A DNA stretch of 37,116 nucleotides from an uncultured Bacteroidales bacterium (GTDB lineage: Bacteria; Bacteroidota; Bacteroidia; Bacteroidales; FEN-979), in contig CAIQUS010000049.1 in NCBI GenBank assembly GCA_903875045.1, positions 1-37,116 on the forward strand, in the 5' to 3' direction. Below the pieces are notes generated by a model. It did not search any database. It saw nothing but the letters and a program-made list of their open reading frames with translations, and was not told where the DNA came from. Position numbers and translations under genes: made by a program. Every line of letters begins with the position of its first letter. Position 1 is the stretch's first letter. Shown here one piece after another: positions 8,617-15,681 of the stretch.

Positions 8617-9357
8617 ATGACCATGTTTAAAAAGATCAGGACCGTTCTTAAATATCTGCTGATCACCATGGGGAGTATTGCCACAATTCTGATCATTCTG
8701 GCCTTTACCTCTGCCCCTTTCTGGATTTGGTATGGCATCGGAATCAGTAAAGCCGGGATCAACCGGCCACCCGATTGCATCGTATTACTTGGGGGAGGCG
8801 GAATGCCCAGCGAAAGCGGACTGATGCGTACCTGGTATACCGCCAGGGCAGCGCGATATTTTACCCGGTCAACTGTCATCATTGCCCTTCCTGGCGATAC
8901 TGCCGACAGCCGCAGCGCCATCCATCTGATGAAAGCGGAACTCGTTATGCGGGGCATCTCACCGGAACGAATTCAATTCGAAGATTCCGGGACAAATACA
9001 CGGTCGCAGGCGCTCAATATTATAAATGGAAATTCGAAATTCGAAATTCGTCAATCGTCATTCGTAAATCGTAAATCATCCATCCTCCTCATCACCTCCC
9101 CCGAGCATCTCTACCGCGCAGTGCTCGCCTTCAGGAAAGCCGGATTTCTCAAGGTGGATGGCCTTCCCGCTTTTGAGCAAGCCATCGAATCTGATATCAC
9201 ATTCAATGCCCGGAAACTTGGCGGCCGGAAATTCATTCCCGATATCGGCAGCAGCATCACCCTGCGCTACCAGTTCTGGACACAAATGAACTATGAACTC
9301 CTCATTCTCCGGGAATTCGCCGCAATATTTTACTATAAACTAAAAGGCTGGATCTAA
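8617..9357 (+). CDS. YdcF/SanA-like (DUF218) membrane-anchored protein with a repeat-derived insertion
   Basis: The 246-residue protein has one N-terminal membrane helix (about 13-38) and a DUF218-type domain (about 52-205) with CIVLLGGGG near the start, SGTNTRSQALN in the middle and ILLITSPEHLYRA after it. Members such as SanA/ElyC are linked to envelope integrity or peptidoglycan precursor metabolism; the biochemical role is poorly defined. Between the NTRSQALN helix and the next core strand is an unusual stretch (NSKFEIRQSSFVNRKSS) encoded by an interspersed AATTCG/AAATCG repeat (9031-9080), which lengthens the usual short loop while keeping frame. ATG 8623 is an equally possible start. 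The gene is bracketed by inverted 8-bp tandem arrays and converges on pth. Confidence 0.82.
   Translation: MTMFKKIRTVLKYLLITMGSIATILIILAFTSAPFWIWYGIGISKAGINRPPDCIVLLGGGGMPSESGLMRTWYTARAARYFTRSTVIIALPGDTADSRSAIHLMKAELVMRGISPERIQFEDSGTNTRSQALNIINGNSKFEIRQSSFVNRKSSILLITSPEHLYRAVLAFRKAGFLKVDGLPAFEQAIESDITFNARKLGGRKFIPDIGSSITLRYQFWTQMNYELLILREFAAIFYYKLKGWI
9031..9080. repeat. AATTCG / AAATCGT low-complexity repeat inside a coding region
   Basis: Units AATTCGA, CGTCAATCGT and CGTAAATC repeat imperfectly over 50 bp. Related sequence in reverse complement follows the susC stop codon at 29474-29495. Here the repeat is translated in frame as part of the YdcF-like protein. The composition differs sharply from the flanking coding sequence. 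Confidence 0.75.
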
Positions 9358-9363
9358 CCCGTC

Positions 9364-9441
9364 CACTTGCCCACTCGCCCACTTGCCCACTTGTCCACTT
9401 GCCCACTTGTCCACTTGCCCACTCGCCCACCCGCTCACCTC
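9364..9441. repeat. 8-bp tandem repeat array (CACTTGCC), right copy
   Basis: About nine and a half consecutive 8-bp units (CACTTGCC, CACTCGCC, CACTTGTC) fill the gap between the YdcF-like gene and pth and overlap the pth stop codon (9435-9437). The units are the reverse complement of those at 8501-8546. The unit length is not a multiple of three, so this is not a coding repeat. Confidence 0.85.
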
Positions 9442-9998
9442 TTATTAAAAAAATTCATCGTCCTCTCCGTTCCAATCAATATAAAACTCTTGATGAGTTC
9501 GACGGTAGTTTCTATCCGGGGGACCAGCACCTTTGCCTCTTCGGCACTCCAGCGGCCAAGAACATAATCGACCTGGTATCCTTTGGCAAAATCGTTGCCG
9601 ATACCAATGCGAAGCCGGGCATATTCGGTGGTTTCAATGGTTTCGTTGATGCTGATCAGTCCGTTGTGGCCTCCGTCACTCCCTTTTGATTTCAAACGAA
9701 GCGCCCCCAGCGGAAGGGCGAGGTCATCAACGATAATGAGTAAATTTTCTTTGGGGATATCTTCCTTTTGCATCCAGTACCTTACAGCTTTCCCGCTCAG
9801 GTTCATGAAGGTGGTTGGTTTGATCACCACCAGGGTGCGCCCCTTCAGCGACATCCGGGCAACAGAAGCGAGCCTTCCAACCTCAAACGTTGATTTAAAA
9901 TTCAACGCAAGTGCATCCACAGCCGTAAAACCAATATTGTGACGAGTATCAGCATACTCATCACCAATATTGCCAAGACCCACAATCAGGTATTTCAT
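9435..9998 (-). CDS. pth: Peptidyl-tRNA hydrolase
   Basis: This cytoplasmic enzyme releases peptides from prematurely dissociated peptidyl-tRNA so the tRNA can be recycled. The 187-residue length is normal for bacterial Pth. Key features are VGLGNIG with Asn10, TRHNIGF with catalytic His20, TFMNLSG (about 63-69), the VDDLALP loop (about 91-97) and GGHNGLISI (about 112-120). It lies downstream of rplY/ctc in the conserved prs-ctc-pth order, but a strong hairpin (10083-10121) sits between ctc and pth. Either read-through occurs or pth has its own promoter, for which I found no good -7 box. Its stop codon lies in the 8-bp repeat array. Confidence 0.97.
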   Translation of the reverse strand: MKYLIVGLGNIGDEYADTRHNIGFTAVDALALNFKSTFEVGRLASVARMSLKGRTLVVIKPTTFMNLSGKAVRYWMQKEDIPKENLLIIVDDLALPLGALRLKSKGSDGGHNGLISINETIETTEYARLRIGIGNDFAKGYQVDYVLGRWSAEEAKVLVPRIETTVELIKSFILIGTERTMNFFNKR

Positions 9999-10036
9999 CC
10001 TTTAAGCAATTTTTTTAAACCCTATTTCCCTGTTCC

Positions 10037-10078
10037 TGCAATGTTTGCATTGCCTGCATTGTTTGCATTGCTTTCATT
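10037..10078. repeat. TGCATTG direct repeats upstream of pth
   Basis: Several copies of GCAATG/TGCATTG with TT or CC spacers are packed between pth and the rplY terminator. They form short direct and inverted repeats. No protein is encoded and the function is unknown. Confidence 0.6.
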
Positions 10079-10082
10079 CTAA

Positions 10083-10121
10083 AAAAGAAGGTGTAAAGTT
10101 ACTCACCCTACACCTTCTTTT
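10083..10121 (-). terminator. Hairpin terminator downstream of rplY
   Basis: AAAAGAAGGTGTA (10083-10095) and TACACCTTCTTTT (10109-10121) form a 13-bp perfect stem with a 13-nt loop and a T-run on either strand. It lies about 20 bp past the rplY stop codon. It can act as a Rho-independent terminator for rplY and, in principle, in both directions. Confidence 0.85.
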
Positions 10122-10142
10122 AAAAATGATATGACCTTTTCC

Positions 10143-10772
10143 TTAGGCTTTCTTAGCGGCAGGGGCAGCGGCAGCAGGAGCTGCAGCAGCAGAGGCACCC
10201 TCAGCACCAGGGCCGACTTCTTCAACAACCGCACGTGCAGTACGCACACCAACAATCACATTGCTGGCCGGGTCGAGGAAAGTTACATTTTCAAGCACCA
10301 TGTCGGAAACTTTTACAGAATCGCCGATTTCAAGTCCATCGATCGATACGATGATTTCATCAGGAAGATGCTGCACCAATGCCTTGATAACCAGTTTACG
10401 CATTTTTTTAATCAACCGGCCACCGCGCAGAACGCCGGGGGCAACACCGGTCACTTTAATTGGAACGCCAATGGTTACAGGCTTTTCTGGAATTATTTCC
10501 ATAAAGTCAACATGCAGCATACGGTCGGTAACCGGATGATATTGCACATCCTGTACGATCGTACTGTGTTTTTGTTCGCCAACACTCAATTCAAAAATGT
10601 GGGCCACAGGTGTATGCATGATTTTCATCAGCACTTTTTCCTCTGCCACAAAATGAATCTGTTCTTTTCCGCCATACATCACACAAGGAACTTTAAACTC
10701 CTTGCGATGCATTTTGGCATCTTTTTTCCCTACGTTCTCGCGAAGAGAACCGCTCAATGATACCGTTTTCAT
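10143..10772 (-). CDS. rplY: 50S ribosomal protein L25 / general stress protein Ctc
   Basis: L25/Ctc binds 5S rRNA in the large ribosomal subunit. The 209-residue protein has the N-terminal L25 fold (about 1-95: VSLSGSLRENVGKKDAK, KVPCVMYGG, DVQYHPVTDRMLHVDF) followed by the longer Ctc-type beta domain (about 96-185). The tail is rich in Ala, Pro and Lys (AAAAPAAAAPAAKKA), common in Bacteroidota. The start at 10772 gives the conserved MKTVSLSG opening. A -7 box (10853-10860) and a terminator (10083-10121) frame it as a monocistronic unit between prs and pth. The 5' leader carries simple repeats. Confidence 0.97.
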   Translation of the reverse strand: MKTVSLSGSLRENVGKKDAKMHRKEFKVPCVMYGGKEQIHFVAEEKVLMKIMHTPVAHIFELSVGEQKHSTIVQDVQYHPVTDRMLHVDFMEIIPEKPVTIGVPIKVTGVAPGVLRGGRLIKKMRKLVIKALVQHLPDEIIVSIDGLEIGDSVKVSDMVLENVTFLDPASNVIVGVRTARAVVEEVGPGAEGASAAAAPAAAAPAAKKA

Positions 10773-10775
10773 AGT

Positions 10776-10835
10776 GAATGATTGATTGAATGATTGAATG
10801 ATTGATTAAAAAACCGGAAATTGGAAATTGAAAAT
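10776..10835. repeat. ATTGAATG and GGAAATTG simple repeats in the rplY leader
   Basis: About four units of GATTGAAT(GATT) (10776-10807) are followed by GGAAATTGGAAATTGAAAA-like units (up to about 10835). They occupy most of the roughly 75-nt leader between the -7 box at 10853-10860 and the rplY start codon. Confidence 0.65.
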
Positions 10836-10852
10836 TTCTTTTTTTCGGGCTG

Positions 10853-10860
10853 CAAAGGTA
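10853..10860 (-). promoter_or_regulatory. Bacteroidota -7 box upstream of rplY
   Basis: On the minus strand this reads TACCTTTG, an exact match to TAnnTTTG, giving a leader of about 75 nt for rplY. No clear -33 TTTG is seen at the expected distance. It separates rplY transcription from prs upstream. Confidence 0.55.
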
Positions 10861-10870
10861 GGAATTTCTT

Positions 10871-11803
10871 TTAAAACTTAAACAGGGAGGAGATTGATTC
10901 TCTCTTTTTAAGCCGACGGATCACTTCTGCGAAGAGATCGGCGGTGCTGAGTACTTTTATTTTCGGACTTTGCATGGTCAGTGGAATCGTATCGGTGACG
11001 ATCAGTTCGAGGAGTGCTGAATTTTCAATGTTTTCACGGGCATTACCCGACAACAGCGGATGTGTTACCATCGCCCTTACCGAGTTGGCCCCCTGTTCCA
11101 TGATGATTTCAGCCGCTTTGCAAAGGGTACCACCGGTATCTACAATATCATCAAGCAAAACAACATCTTTCCCTTTTACATCACCTACCAGCCTCATTTT
11201 TGCTACTTCATTTGGTTTTGACCTGTGTTTATAGCAAATCACGAAATTGGTATGAAAGTATTTGGCATAAGACCCGGCCCGGCGGGTTCCTCCGGTGTCA
11301 GGTGAAGCGAAGATCAGTTCCGGAAGGTGAAGTGTTTTCAGGTAAGGAATAAATACCGATGAAGCGTACAGGTGATCAACAGGGACATCAAAAAAGCCCT
11401 GGATCTGGTCGGCATGAAGATCAAGAGCAATGATACGGTTTACCCCGGCTGCCGAGAGCAGGTTGGCCACGAGCTTGGCAGCGATGGAAACACGGGGCTT
11501 GTCTTTGCGGTCCTGACGGGCATATCCGAAATAGGGAATGACTGCTACGATGGTTTTTGCCGAAGCGCGGCGTGCTGCATCGATGAGCATCAGCAATTCA
11601 AAAAGGTTATCCGACGGGGCATGGGTCGATTGGATCAGGAACACATCGGTACCACGGATATTCTCTTCAAAGGAAGGCTGAAATTCACCATCAGCAAACC
11701 TGACGACTGATGATTTGCCCATTTCCGCGCCAAAACTTTGTGCAATTTTCTCACCAAGGTTGGCGGTAGCCGAACCCGAAAAGATGTTGATCTTTGATGC
11801 CAT
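10871..11803 (-). CDS. prs: Ribose-phosphate pyrophosphokinase (PRPP synthetase)
   Basis: Prs makes phosphoribosyl pyrophosphate from ribose 5-phosphate and ATP for nucleotide, histidine and tryptophan synthesis. The 310-residue protein carries the N-terminal FSGSATANLGEKI, the flexible-loop segment YARQDRKDKPR (94-104), the metal-binding signature DLHADQIQGFF (128-138), SPDTGGTRRA (167-176) and the PRPP/ribose-phosphate loop VVLLDDIVDTGGT (214-226). It is a standard class I enzyme of normal length. A good promoter (-33 TTTG, 20-bp spacing, -7 TATCTTTG) sits just upstream. The gene precedes rplY/ctc and pth as in Bacillus. Confidence 0.98.
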   Translation of the reverse strand: MASKINIFSGSATANLGEKIAQSFGAEMGKSSVVRFADGEFQPSFEENIRGTDVFLIQSTHAPSDNLFELLMLIDAARRASAKTIVAVIPYFGYARQDRKDKPRVSIAAKLVANLLSAAGVNRIIALDLHADQIQGFFDVPVDHLYASSVFIPYLKTLHLPELIFASPDTGGTRRAGSYAKYFHTNFVICYKHRSKPNEVAKMRLVGDVKGKDVVLLDDIVDTGGTLCKAAEIIMEQGANSVRAMVTHPLLSGNARENIENSALLELIVTDTIPLTMQSPKIKVLSTADLFAEVIRRLKKRESISSLFKF

Positions 11804-11825
11804 GAGGAGGGATAATTACTTTGCG

Positions 11826-11857
11826 CAAAGATAAACCATTAAACTCCGCGGTGCAAA
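11826..11857 (-). promoter_or_regulatory. Bacteroidota promoter of prs
   Basis: Read on the minus strand, TTTG (11854-11857) is followed after 20 bp by TATCTTTG (11826-11833). This fits the Bacteroidota primary sigma consensus with good spacing. The -7 box runs into the palindrome TTTGCGCAAAG (11822-11832). The leader to the prs ATG is about 20 nt. Confidence 0.7.
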
Positions 11858-11868
11858 TTAAACTTCGG

Positions 11869-12441
11869 CTACCCGATGATGATTTGGTATTTATCCAACA
11901 ACCCGATAATACCTGAAGATGAGAATTTAGCCTTCTTTACGCGGTTTGATTCGAGGTCGAAGGAATAATTAAGGGCTGTCCGGAAATCTGCTTTTTCCAG
12001 AACTGTATGCATGAAGATGGTTCTGGTCAAATCACAATTTTGAAAACTGGAACCGGTCAGGTCGGTTTCTGTGAAATCAGCTTCTTTGATGGTGCAGTCT
12101 TTGAACAGGGTGTTTCTGATCTTTTTCTTGGTGAAAGTCGAGTAGTCCAGCAAGCATTTCTCAAAGTTAAATGATAGCAGAAAATCCTTGCATTTTGTAA
12201 AATCAATGCCCAAGAGTTTACATCCGGTAAAACTGACATTTTTAAATCCGGTATTGTTCAGTTTGACCAGACTAAAACTACAATCTATAAAACTGCAATC
12301 CGGAAAATCGCTGTTGGAAAGGTCACTTTTTGAGAAGATGCAGTTTATAAAAGTGCATGTGTCAAACTCATGGTCCGACAAGTGTTGATCGGTATAATCA
12401 ACTTTTGTGAAAGTAGTTTTTTCCTGAAGTATTTTGCTCAT
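11869..12441 (-). CDS. Pentapeptide-repeat protein
   Basis: The 190-residue protein is made largely of pentapeptide-type repeats with F, L or C at the central position, for example CTFINCIFSKSDLSNSDF (about residues 22-39) and TDLTGSSFQNCDLTRTIF (about 127-144). Such proteins fold as a right-handed quadrilateral beta-helix. Some (Qnr, McbG, MfpA) mimic DNA and protect gyrase, but no such role can be claimed here. I chose the start MSKILQEKTTF because repeats begin soon after it. In-frame upstream starts at 12495 (ATG), 12543 (ATG) and 12555 (GTG) are possible. The -7 box at 12573-12580 would give 12543 a short leader. There is no signal peptide. Confidence 0.83.
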   Translation of the reverse strand: MSKILQEKTTFTKVDYTDQHLSDHEFDTCTFINCIFSKSDLSNSDFPDCSFIDCSFSLVKLNNTGFKNVSFTGCKLLGIDFTKCKDFLLSFNFEKCLLDYSTFTKKKIRNTLFKDCTIKEADFTETDLTGSSFQNCDLTRTIFMHTVLEKADFRTALNYSFDLESNRVKKAKFSSSGIIGLLDKYQIIIG

Positions 12442-12572
12442 AATGGTTACCGGATATTCTTCGTGGTATTTTTCCTTTATTAACGGAGTTAACATGATTC
12501 TTGTTTTCTGAATCGGACAGCACGGTGATGATAAAAATGCCATAACCCTGCCCACAGCAAGAGGATTTAATG

Positions 12573-12580
12573 CAAATATA
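12573..12580 (-). promoter_or_regulatory. Bacteroidota -7 box for the pentapeptide gene
   Basis: The minus strand reads TATATTTG, matching TAnnTTTG. It lies 130 bp before the preferred start at 12441 and about 30 bp before an alternative start at 12543. No clear -33 box was found with the right spacing. Confidence 0.45.
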
Positions 12581-12639
12581 TGTTTCTTTGACTAGTATTT
12601 TGGTTTTTCTGCAACAAGTCCGGAGGTCTGGATTAATGT

Positions 12640-12794
12640 GGCTAAAGCCGCCAGAAATAAGCCCTGACCTAAACAGTTGGCTAAAGCCAACTGCAATAGA
12701 TTAATTAATCCGCCATATCTATTGCCGTCAGCTTTAGCTGACGGCACAGCAAAGATGATCCATCCGATCTATTACCGTCAGCTTTAGCTGACGG
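12640..12794. repeat. REPIN-like cluster of palindromic repeats
   Basis: Three strong palindromes and one partial copy occur within 155 bp. GTGGCTAAAGCCGCC lies at about 12639-12653. A 9-bp-stem palindrome centred on GGCTAAAGCC occupies 12674-12693. Two nearly identical 10-bp-stem palindromes centred on CAGCTTTAGCTG occupy 12724-12745 and 12775-12794. GCAATAGAT (12693-12701) after the second is mirrored by ATCTATTGC (12717-12725) before the third, so these two units face each other as in a REPIN. REP/REPIN elements are mobilised by RAYT tyrosine transposases; none is encoded in this window. Confidence 0.8.
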
Positions 12795-12821
12795 CTCCAG
12801 CAGCCAATCAGGAACAAGTCG

Positions 12822-12829
12822 TATCTTTA
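12822..12829 (+). promoter_or_regulatory. Possible -7 box upstream of the metallophosphoesterase gene
   Basis: TATCTTTA matches TAnnTTTG at seven of eight positions and lies 17 bp before the ATG at 12847. It directly follows the REPIN-like cluster. No -33 element is evident. Confidence 0.35.
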
Positions 12830-12846
12830 TCCCAAAATACACAGAG

Positions 12847-14391
12847 ATGCCTGAGCCGGTTTCAACCATAAAACTCATTTCCCGGAAACAATTTTATGTC
12901 TCGGCGCTTATTGGCGGGCCGCTGATGGCCGGTTTTATGGCAGCTCATAATGTTTGGAGCAGCGGACAAAAATTCAGAGCTGTTCTGTTGGTGAGTTTTG
13001 GGTTGGGGCTCAACCTTTTAATGGAGGCTTTTCTGATATTTCTGGTTGCTTTCATTTTTCATCCGCTTGGATTAAAAACCGGGCTTCTGATCATTATTCT
13101 TTTGTGTACAGGCGGCCAACTATTGTTCACATGGTTAATCTCAGCATTGTTAAAGATTAAAAACCAGAATGAACACATTTTCCCGGTGAATGGGGATTAT
13201 TACGGAAAATGGCAAGTCTTGCCAGTCCTATTGTTAAGCCTTGTATATCTGTTCGTGCATATTGATCATCCGGTGTTATTAGCCCATTTCCCAAACATGA
13301 TTCTGCTCTTTTACCTGATCCCCCATTTTTACTTTTATCACAAAATAAAATCCGTTTTCAAGTCACCTGTATTGGTTGTTGTTGCCCGGTGGTTGATCGT
13401 TGTTATTGCCTGTTATATGCCCCTGATGTTTTCGCTGGATGGTCTCTTTCCCAGGGATATCATGAATTTTCCGCTGTTTCTGGCGGAGTACTACATTTAT
13501 ACACTGTTGTACCTGTTTCTTCTCATCCTGGGAGTTGATCTTTCAGCGAAATTGATCCTGAAATTCCAGATACTGCCAGAATCGCTCATCCGGAACCCGA
13601 TTACCAAAACGGTAACGATGGTTTTGGTGGTTTTGTGTTTAACGATCATCCTGGCGGAGGGAAATAAAAGATATAACCACCTGGTTGTAAATTCATTTGA
13701 TATCAGAATTCCGGCAAGGGATGCCGAAATCAGGAGACTGAAAATTTGTTTTGTGGCAGATATGCACCTGAACAACCATACCAGTCAAACGTTTTTTAAT
13801 GATTACCTGAATAAGATATCTCAAATTAATCCCGACATCGTATTATACGGAGGGGATATGGTTGAACAAGGACGAATATCAAAGGAAAAATTAGCTGTAT
13901 TTGATAAGCAACTGGCTTCAATTACGCCAAGGTGGGGCAATTATATCGTGAACGGCAATCATGATTTTTTCCGGTACAATGGATTCAACAAGAATTTAGA
14001 TATGACATTTCTGACGGATAGCCTTGTGAAAGTTGCCAACTCCTTTTATCTGATGGGCGTGAGTTACCGGGCTTATGAAAAAAAACCAATTGCAAAATTA
14101 AAAGACCATGCAAAAGAGAATCTTTCAATTATTCAACTGGACCATTCTCCTTATCAATTAGATGAAGCGGTCAAAAATCATATTGACATTCAGCTTTCCG
14201 GACATACCCATTACGGACAAGTCTGGCCAATCAACTACATTATCGGGCTTCTCTATAAACTTCCGTGGGGGTATAAGCAGATCAACGGTTCACATTTTTT
14301 TGTGACTTCCGGCATCCAGGGTTGGGGAACACCCATCCGGACTACCGGTCAGGCTGAGATCATGGTTATAAATGTTTCATTCGTCAAATAA
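12847..14391 (+). CDS. Membrane-anchored calcineurin-like metallophosphoesterase
   Basis: The N-terminal half (about 1-275) of this 514-residue protein is hydrophobic, with roughly seven or eight membrane helices. The C-terminal half (about 298-512) is a metallophosphoesterase domain with the full metal-binding set: ADMHLN (Asp305, His307), GGDMVEQ (about 335-341), GNHDF (370-374) and SGHTHYGQVWP (Gly452-His455). The late IQGWGTPIRTTGQAEI motif is typical of YkuE/YaeI-type enzymes, which hydrolyse lipid-linked phosphodiesters such as UDP-diacylglucosamine; the substrate here is not determined. The active site probably sits at a membrane face. The gene stands alone between a pentapeptide gene (divergent) and the anSME gene 44 bp downstream. 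Confidence 0.88.
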   Translation: MPEPVSTIKLISRKQFYVSALIGGPLMAGFMAAHNVWSSGQKFRAVLLVSFGLGLNLLMEAFLIFLVAFIFHPLGLKTGLLIIILLCTGGQLLFTWLISALLKIKNQNEHIFPVNGDYYGKWQVLPVLLLSLVYLFVHIDHPVLLAHFPNMILLFYLIPHFYFYHKIKSVFKSPVLVVVARWLIVVIACYMPLMFSLDGLFPRDIMNFPLFLAEYYIYTLLYLFLLILGVDLSAKLILKFQILPESLIRNPITKTVTMVLVVLCLTIILAEGNKRYNHLVVNSFDIRIPARDAEIRRLKICFVADMHLNNHTSQTFFNDYLNKISQINPDIVLYGGDMVEQGRISKEKLAVFDKQLASITPRWGNYIVNGNHDFFRYNGFNKNLDMTFLTDSLVKVANSFYLMGVSYRAYEKKPIAKLKDHAKENLSIIQLDHSPYQLDEAVKNHIDIQLSGHTHYGQVWPINYIIGLLYKLPWGYKQINGSHFFVTSGIQGWGTPIRTTGQAEIMVINVSFVK

Positions 14392-14419
14392 ATTATCGGC
14401 GGAGTTCATATAATCTTTC

Positions 14420-14427
14420 GACTTTTG
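14420..14427 (+). promoter_or_regulatory. Possible -7 box upstream of the anSME gene
   Basis: GACTTTTG matches TAnnTTTG at seven of eight positions, 8 bp before the ATG at 14436. It implies a very short leader, so it is only weak evidence for a separate promoter. Confidence 0.3.
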
Positions 14428-14435
14428 CAAACACG

Positions 14436-15677
14436 ATGAATATAACAGTTTCCCCGAAACTCCCTTTCTCGCTGATGGCCAAGCCCATCGGTTCTGTGTG
14501 TAACCTGAATTGCACCTATTGCTATTACCTCGAGAAAGAAAAACTATATCCCCACGACCCTCACAAATGGTCAATGAGCGAAAAACTCCTTGAAACTTTT
14601 ATTGCTCAAACTATTTACTCTTCCCTGGATCCGGTTGTTCTTTTTGCCTGGCATGGCGGCGAACCGGTGATGCGAGGAATGGATTTCTTCAGGAAGGTTA
14701 TTCAGTTTCAAAAGAAACATGGCAGGGGCCGGGTTATAGAAAATTCTCTGCAAACCAACGGAACAACGCTTACGGATGAATGGTGTGGCTTTTTCAGCGA
14801 CCATCAGTTCCTGATCGGGCTTTCGGTCGATGGCCCTGAACATTGCCACAACCATTACAGGGTCTACAGGAACGGGCAGGGAAGTTTTACACAATGCATG
14901 AAAGGGCTGGCATTGCTGATAAAACACAAGGTCGAATTCAACACGCTTTCGGTGGTTAACGATTACAATGCAAAGTATCCGGATGAGGTATACCGGTTCT
15001 TGAAAAATGCCGGCAGCCGGTACATGCAGTTTCTCCCGGTTGTTGAATGGATTGACCCTGCAGCGAAAACTGATGAACTCAGGATACTGCCACCCGATAC
15101 CAAAAAAAACGCAGAAGTCACCGACTTTACGGTTGACCCGATCGATTATGGAAATTTCCTGATCCGGATATTTGATGAATGGGTGCGGAAAGATGTCGGC
15201 GACTATTTCGTAATCACGTTCGATTGTGTTCTCGCCAACTGGATGCGTGTGCCTCCCTCCGTCTGCGTTGCTGCCGAAACCTGCGGCAATGCCGGTGCTA
15301 TGGAATATAACGGGGATGTTTTCGCCTGCGACCATTTCGTGTTTCCTGAATACAAACTCGGCAACATCAACGAAAAATCATTGCTGACCCTGATGAATTC
15401 TCCGTTTCAACGTCAGTTTGGGCAGAACAAACGTGACACTCTGCCGGCTTTTTGCAGGAAATGTGAATTCCTTGACCTCTGCAATGGGGAATGTCCTAAA
15501 AACCGTATTGTCAATACCCCCGACGGCGAACCGGGATTAAATTATCTCTGTCCCGGGTTCAAACGATTTTACAAACACACCGAACCATATTTCGATTTCA
15601 TGGCCAATGAACTACAACAGAAGCGTATGCCCGCGAATGTTAAAAAGTGGGCTTTAACCCGTCCTTCAGGAACCTGA
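14436..15677 (+). CDS. Anaerobic sulfatase-maturating enzyme (radical SAM/SPASM)
   Basis: anSME converts an active-site Cys or Ser of sulfatases into formylglycine without oxygen, using S-adenosylmethionine and Fe-S clusters in the cytoplasm. The 413-residue protein has the radical SAM motif CNLNCTYC (Cys22, Cys26, Cys29), the segment FAWHGGEPVMRG (about 69-80), and a C-terminal SPASM region with Cys pairs in CVAAETCGNAG, NGDVFACDHF, CRKCEFLDLCNGECPKN (about 278-358). Length and motif order are standard for the family. It converges on a Ser-type sulfatase whose stop codon lies 4 bp away. Ser-type sulfatases depend on this enzyme class, so the neighbour is a likely client. Confidence 0.95.
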   Translation: MNITVSPKLPFSLMAKPIGSVCNLNCTYCYYLEKEKLYPHDPHKWSMSEKLLETFIAQTIYSSLDPVVLFAWHGGEPVMRGMDFFRKVIQFQKKHGRGRVIENSLQTNGTTLTDEWCGFFSDHQFLIGLSVDGPEHCHNHYRVYRNGQGSFTQCMKGLALLIKHKVEFNTLSVVNDYNAKYPDEVYRFLKNAGSRYMQFLPVVEWIDPAAKTDELRILPPDTKKNAEVTDFTVDPIDYGNFLIRIFDEWVRKDVGDYFVITFDCVLANWMRVPPSVCVAAETCGNAGAMEYNGDVFACDHFVFPEYKLGNINEKSLLTLMNSPFQRQFGQNKRDTLPAFCRKCEFLDLCNGECPKNRIVNTPDGEPGLNYLCPGFKRFYKHTEPYFDFMANELQQKRMPANVKKWALTRPSGT

Positions 15678-15681
15678 GCGA

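Noticed and set aside
9358-9441. CRISPR array
   Set aside because: The units are 8 bp, contiguous and without spacers, so this is a simple tandem repeat and not a CRISPR.
10131-10760. Long plus-strand open frame (209 codons) opposite rplY
   Set aside because: It is the antisense shadow of a certain ribosomal protein gene of the same length; the translated sequence has no recognisable features.
12640-12800. tRNA or riboswitch fold in the palindrome-rich region
   Set aside because: The stems are isolated REP-type palindromes; no cloverleaf, conserved tRNA loop or known riboswitch core is visible.
14571-15335. Minus-strand open frame of 254 codons within the anSME gene
   Set aside because: It is antisense to a well-supported radical SAM gene and has no family features.
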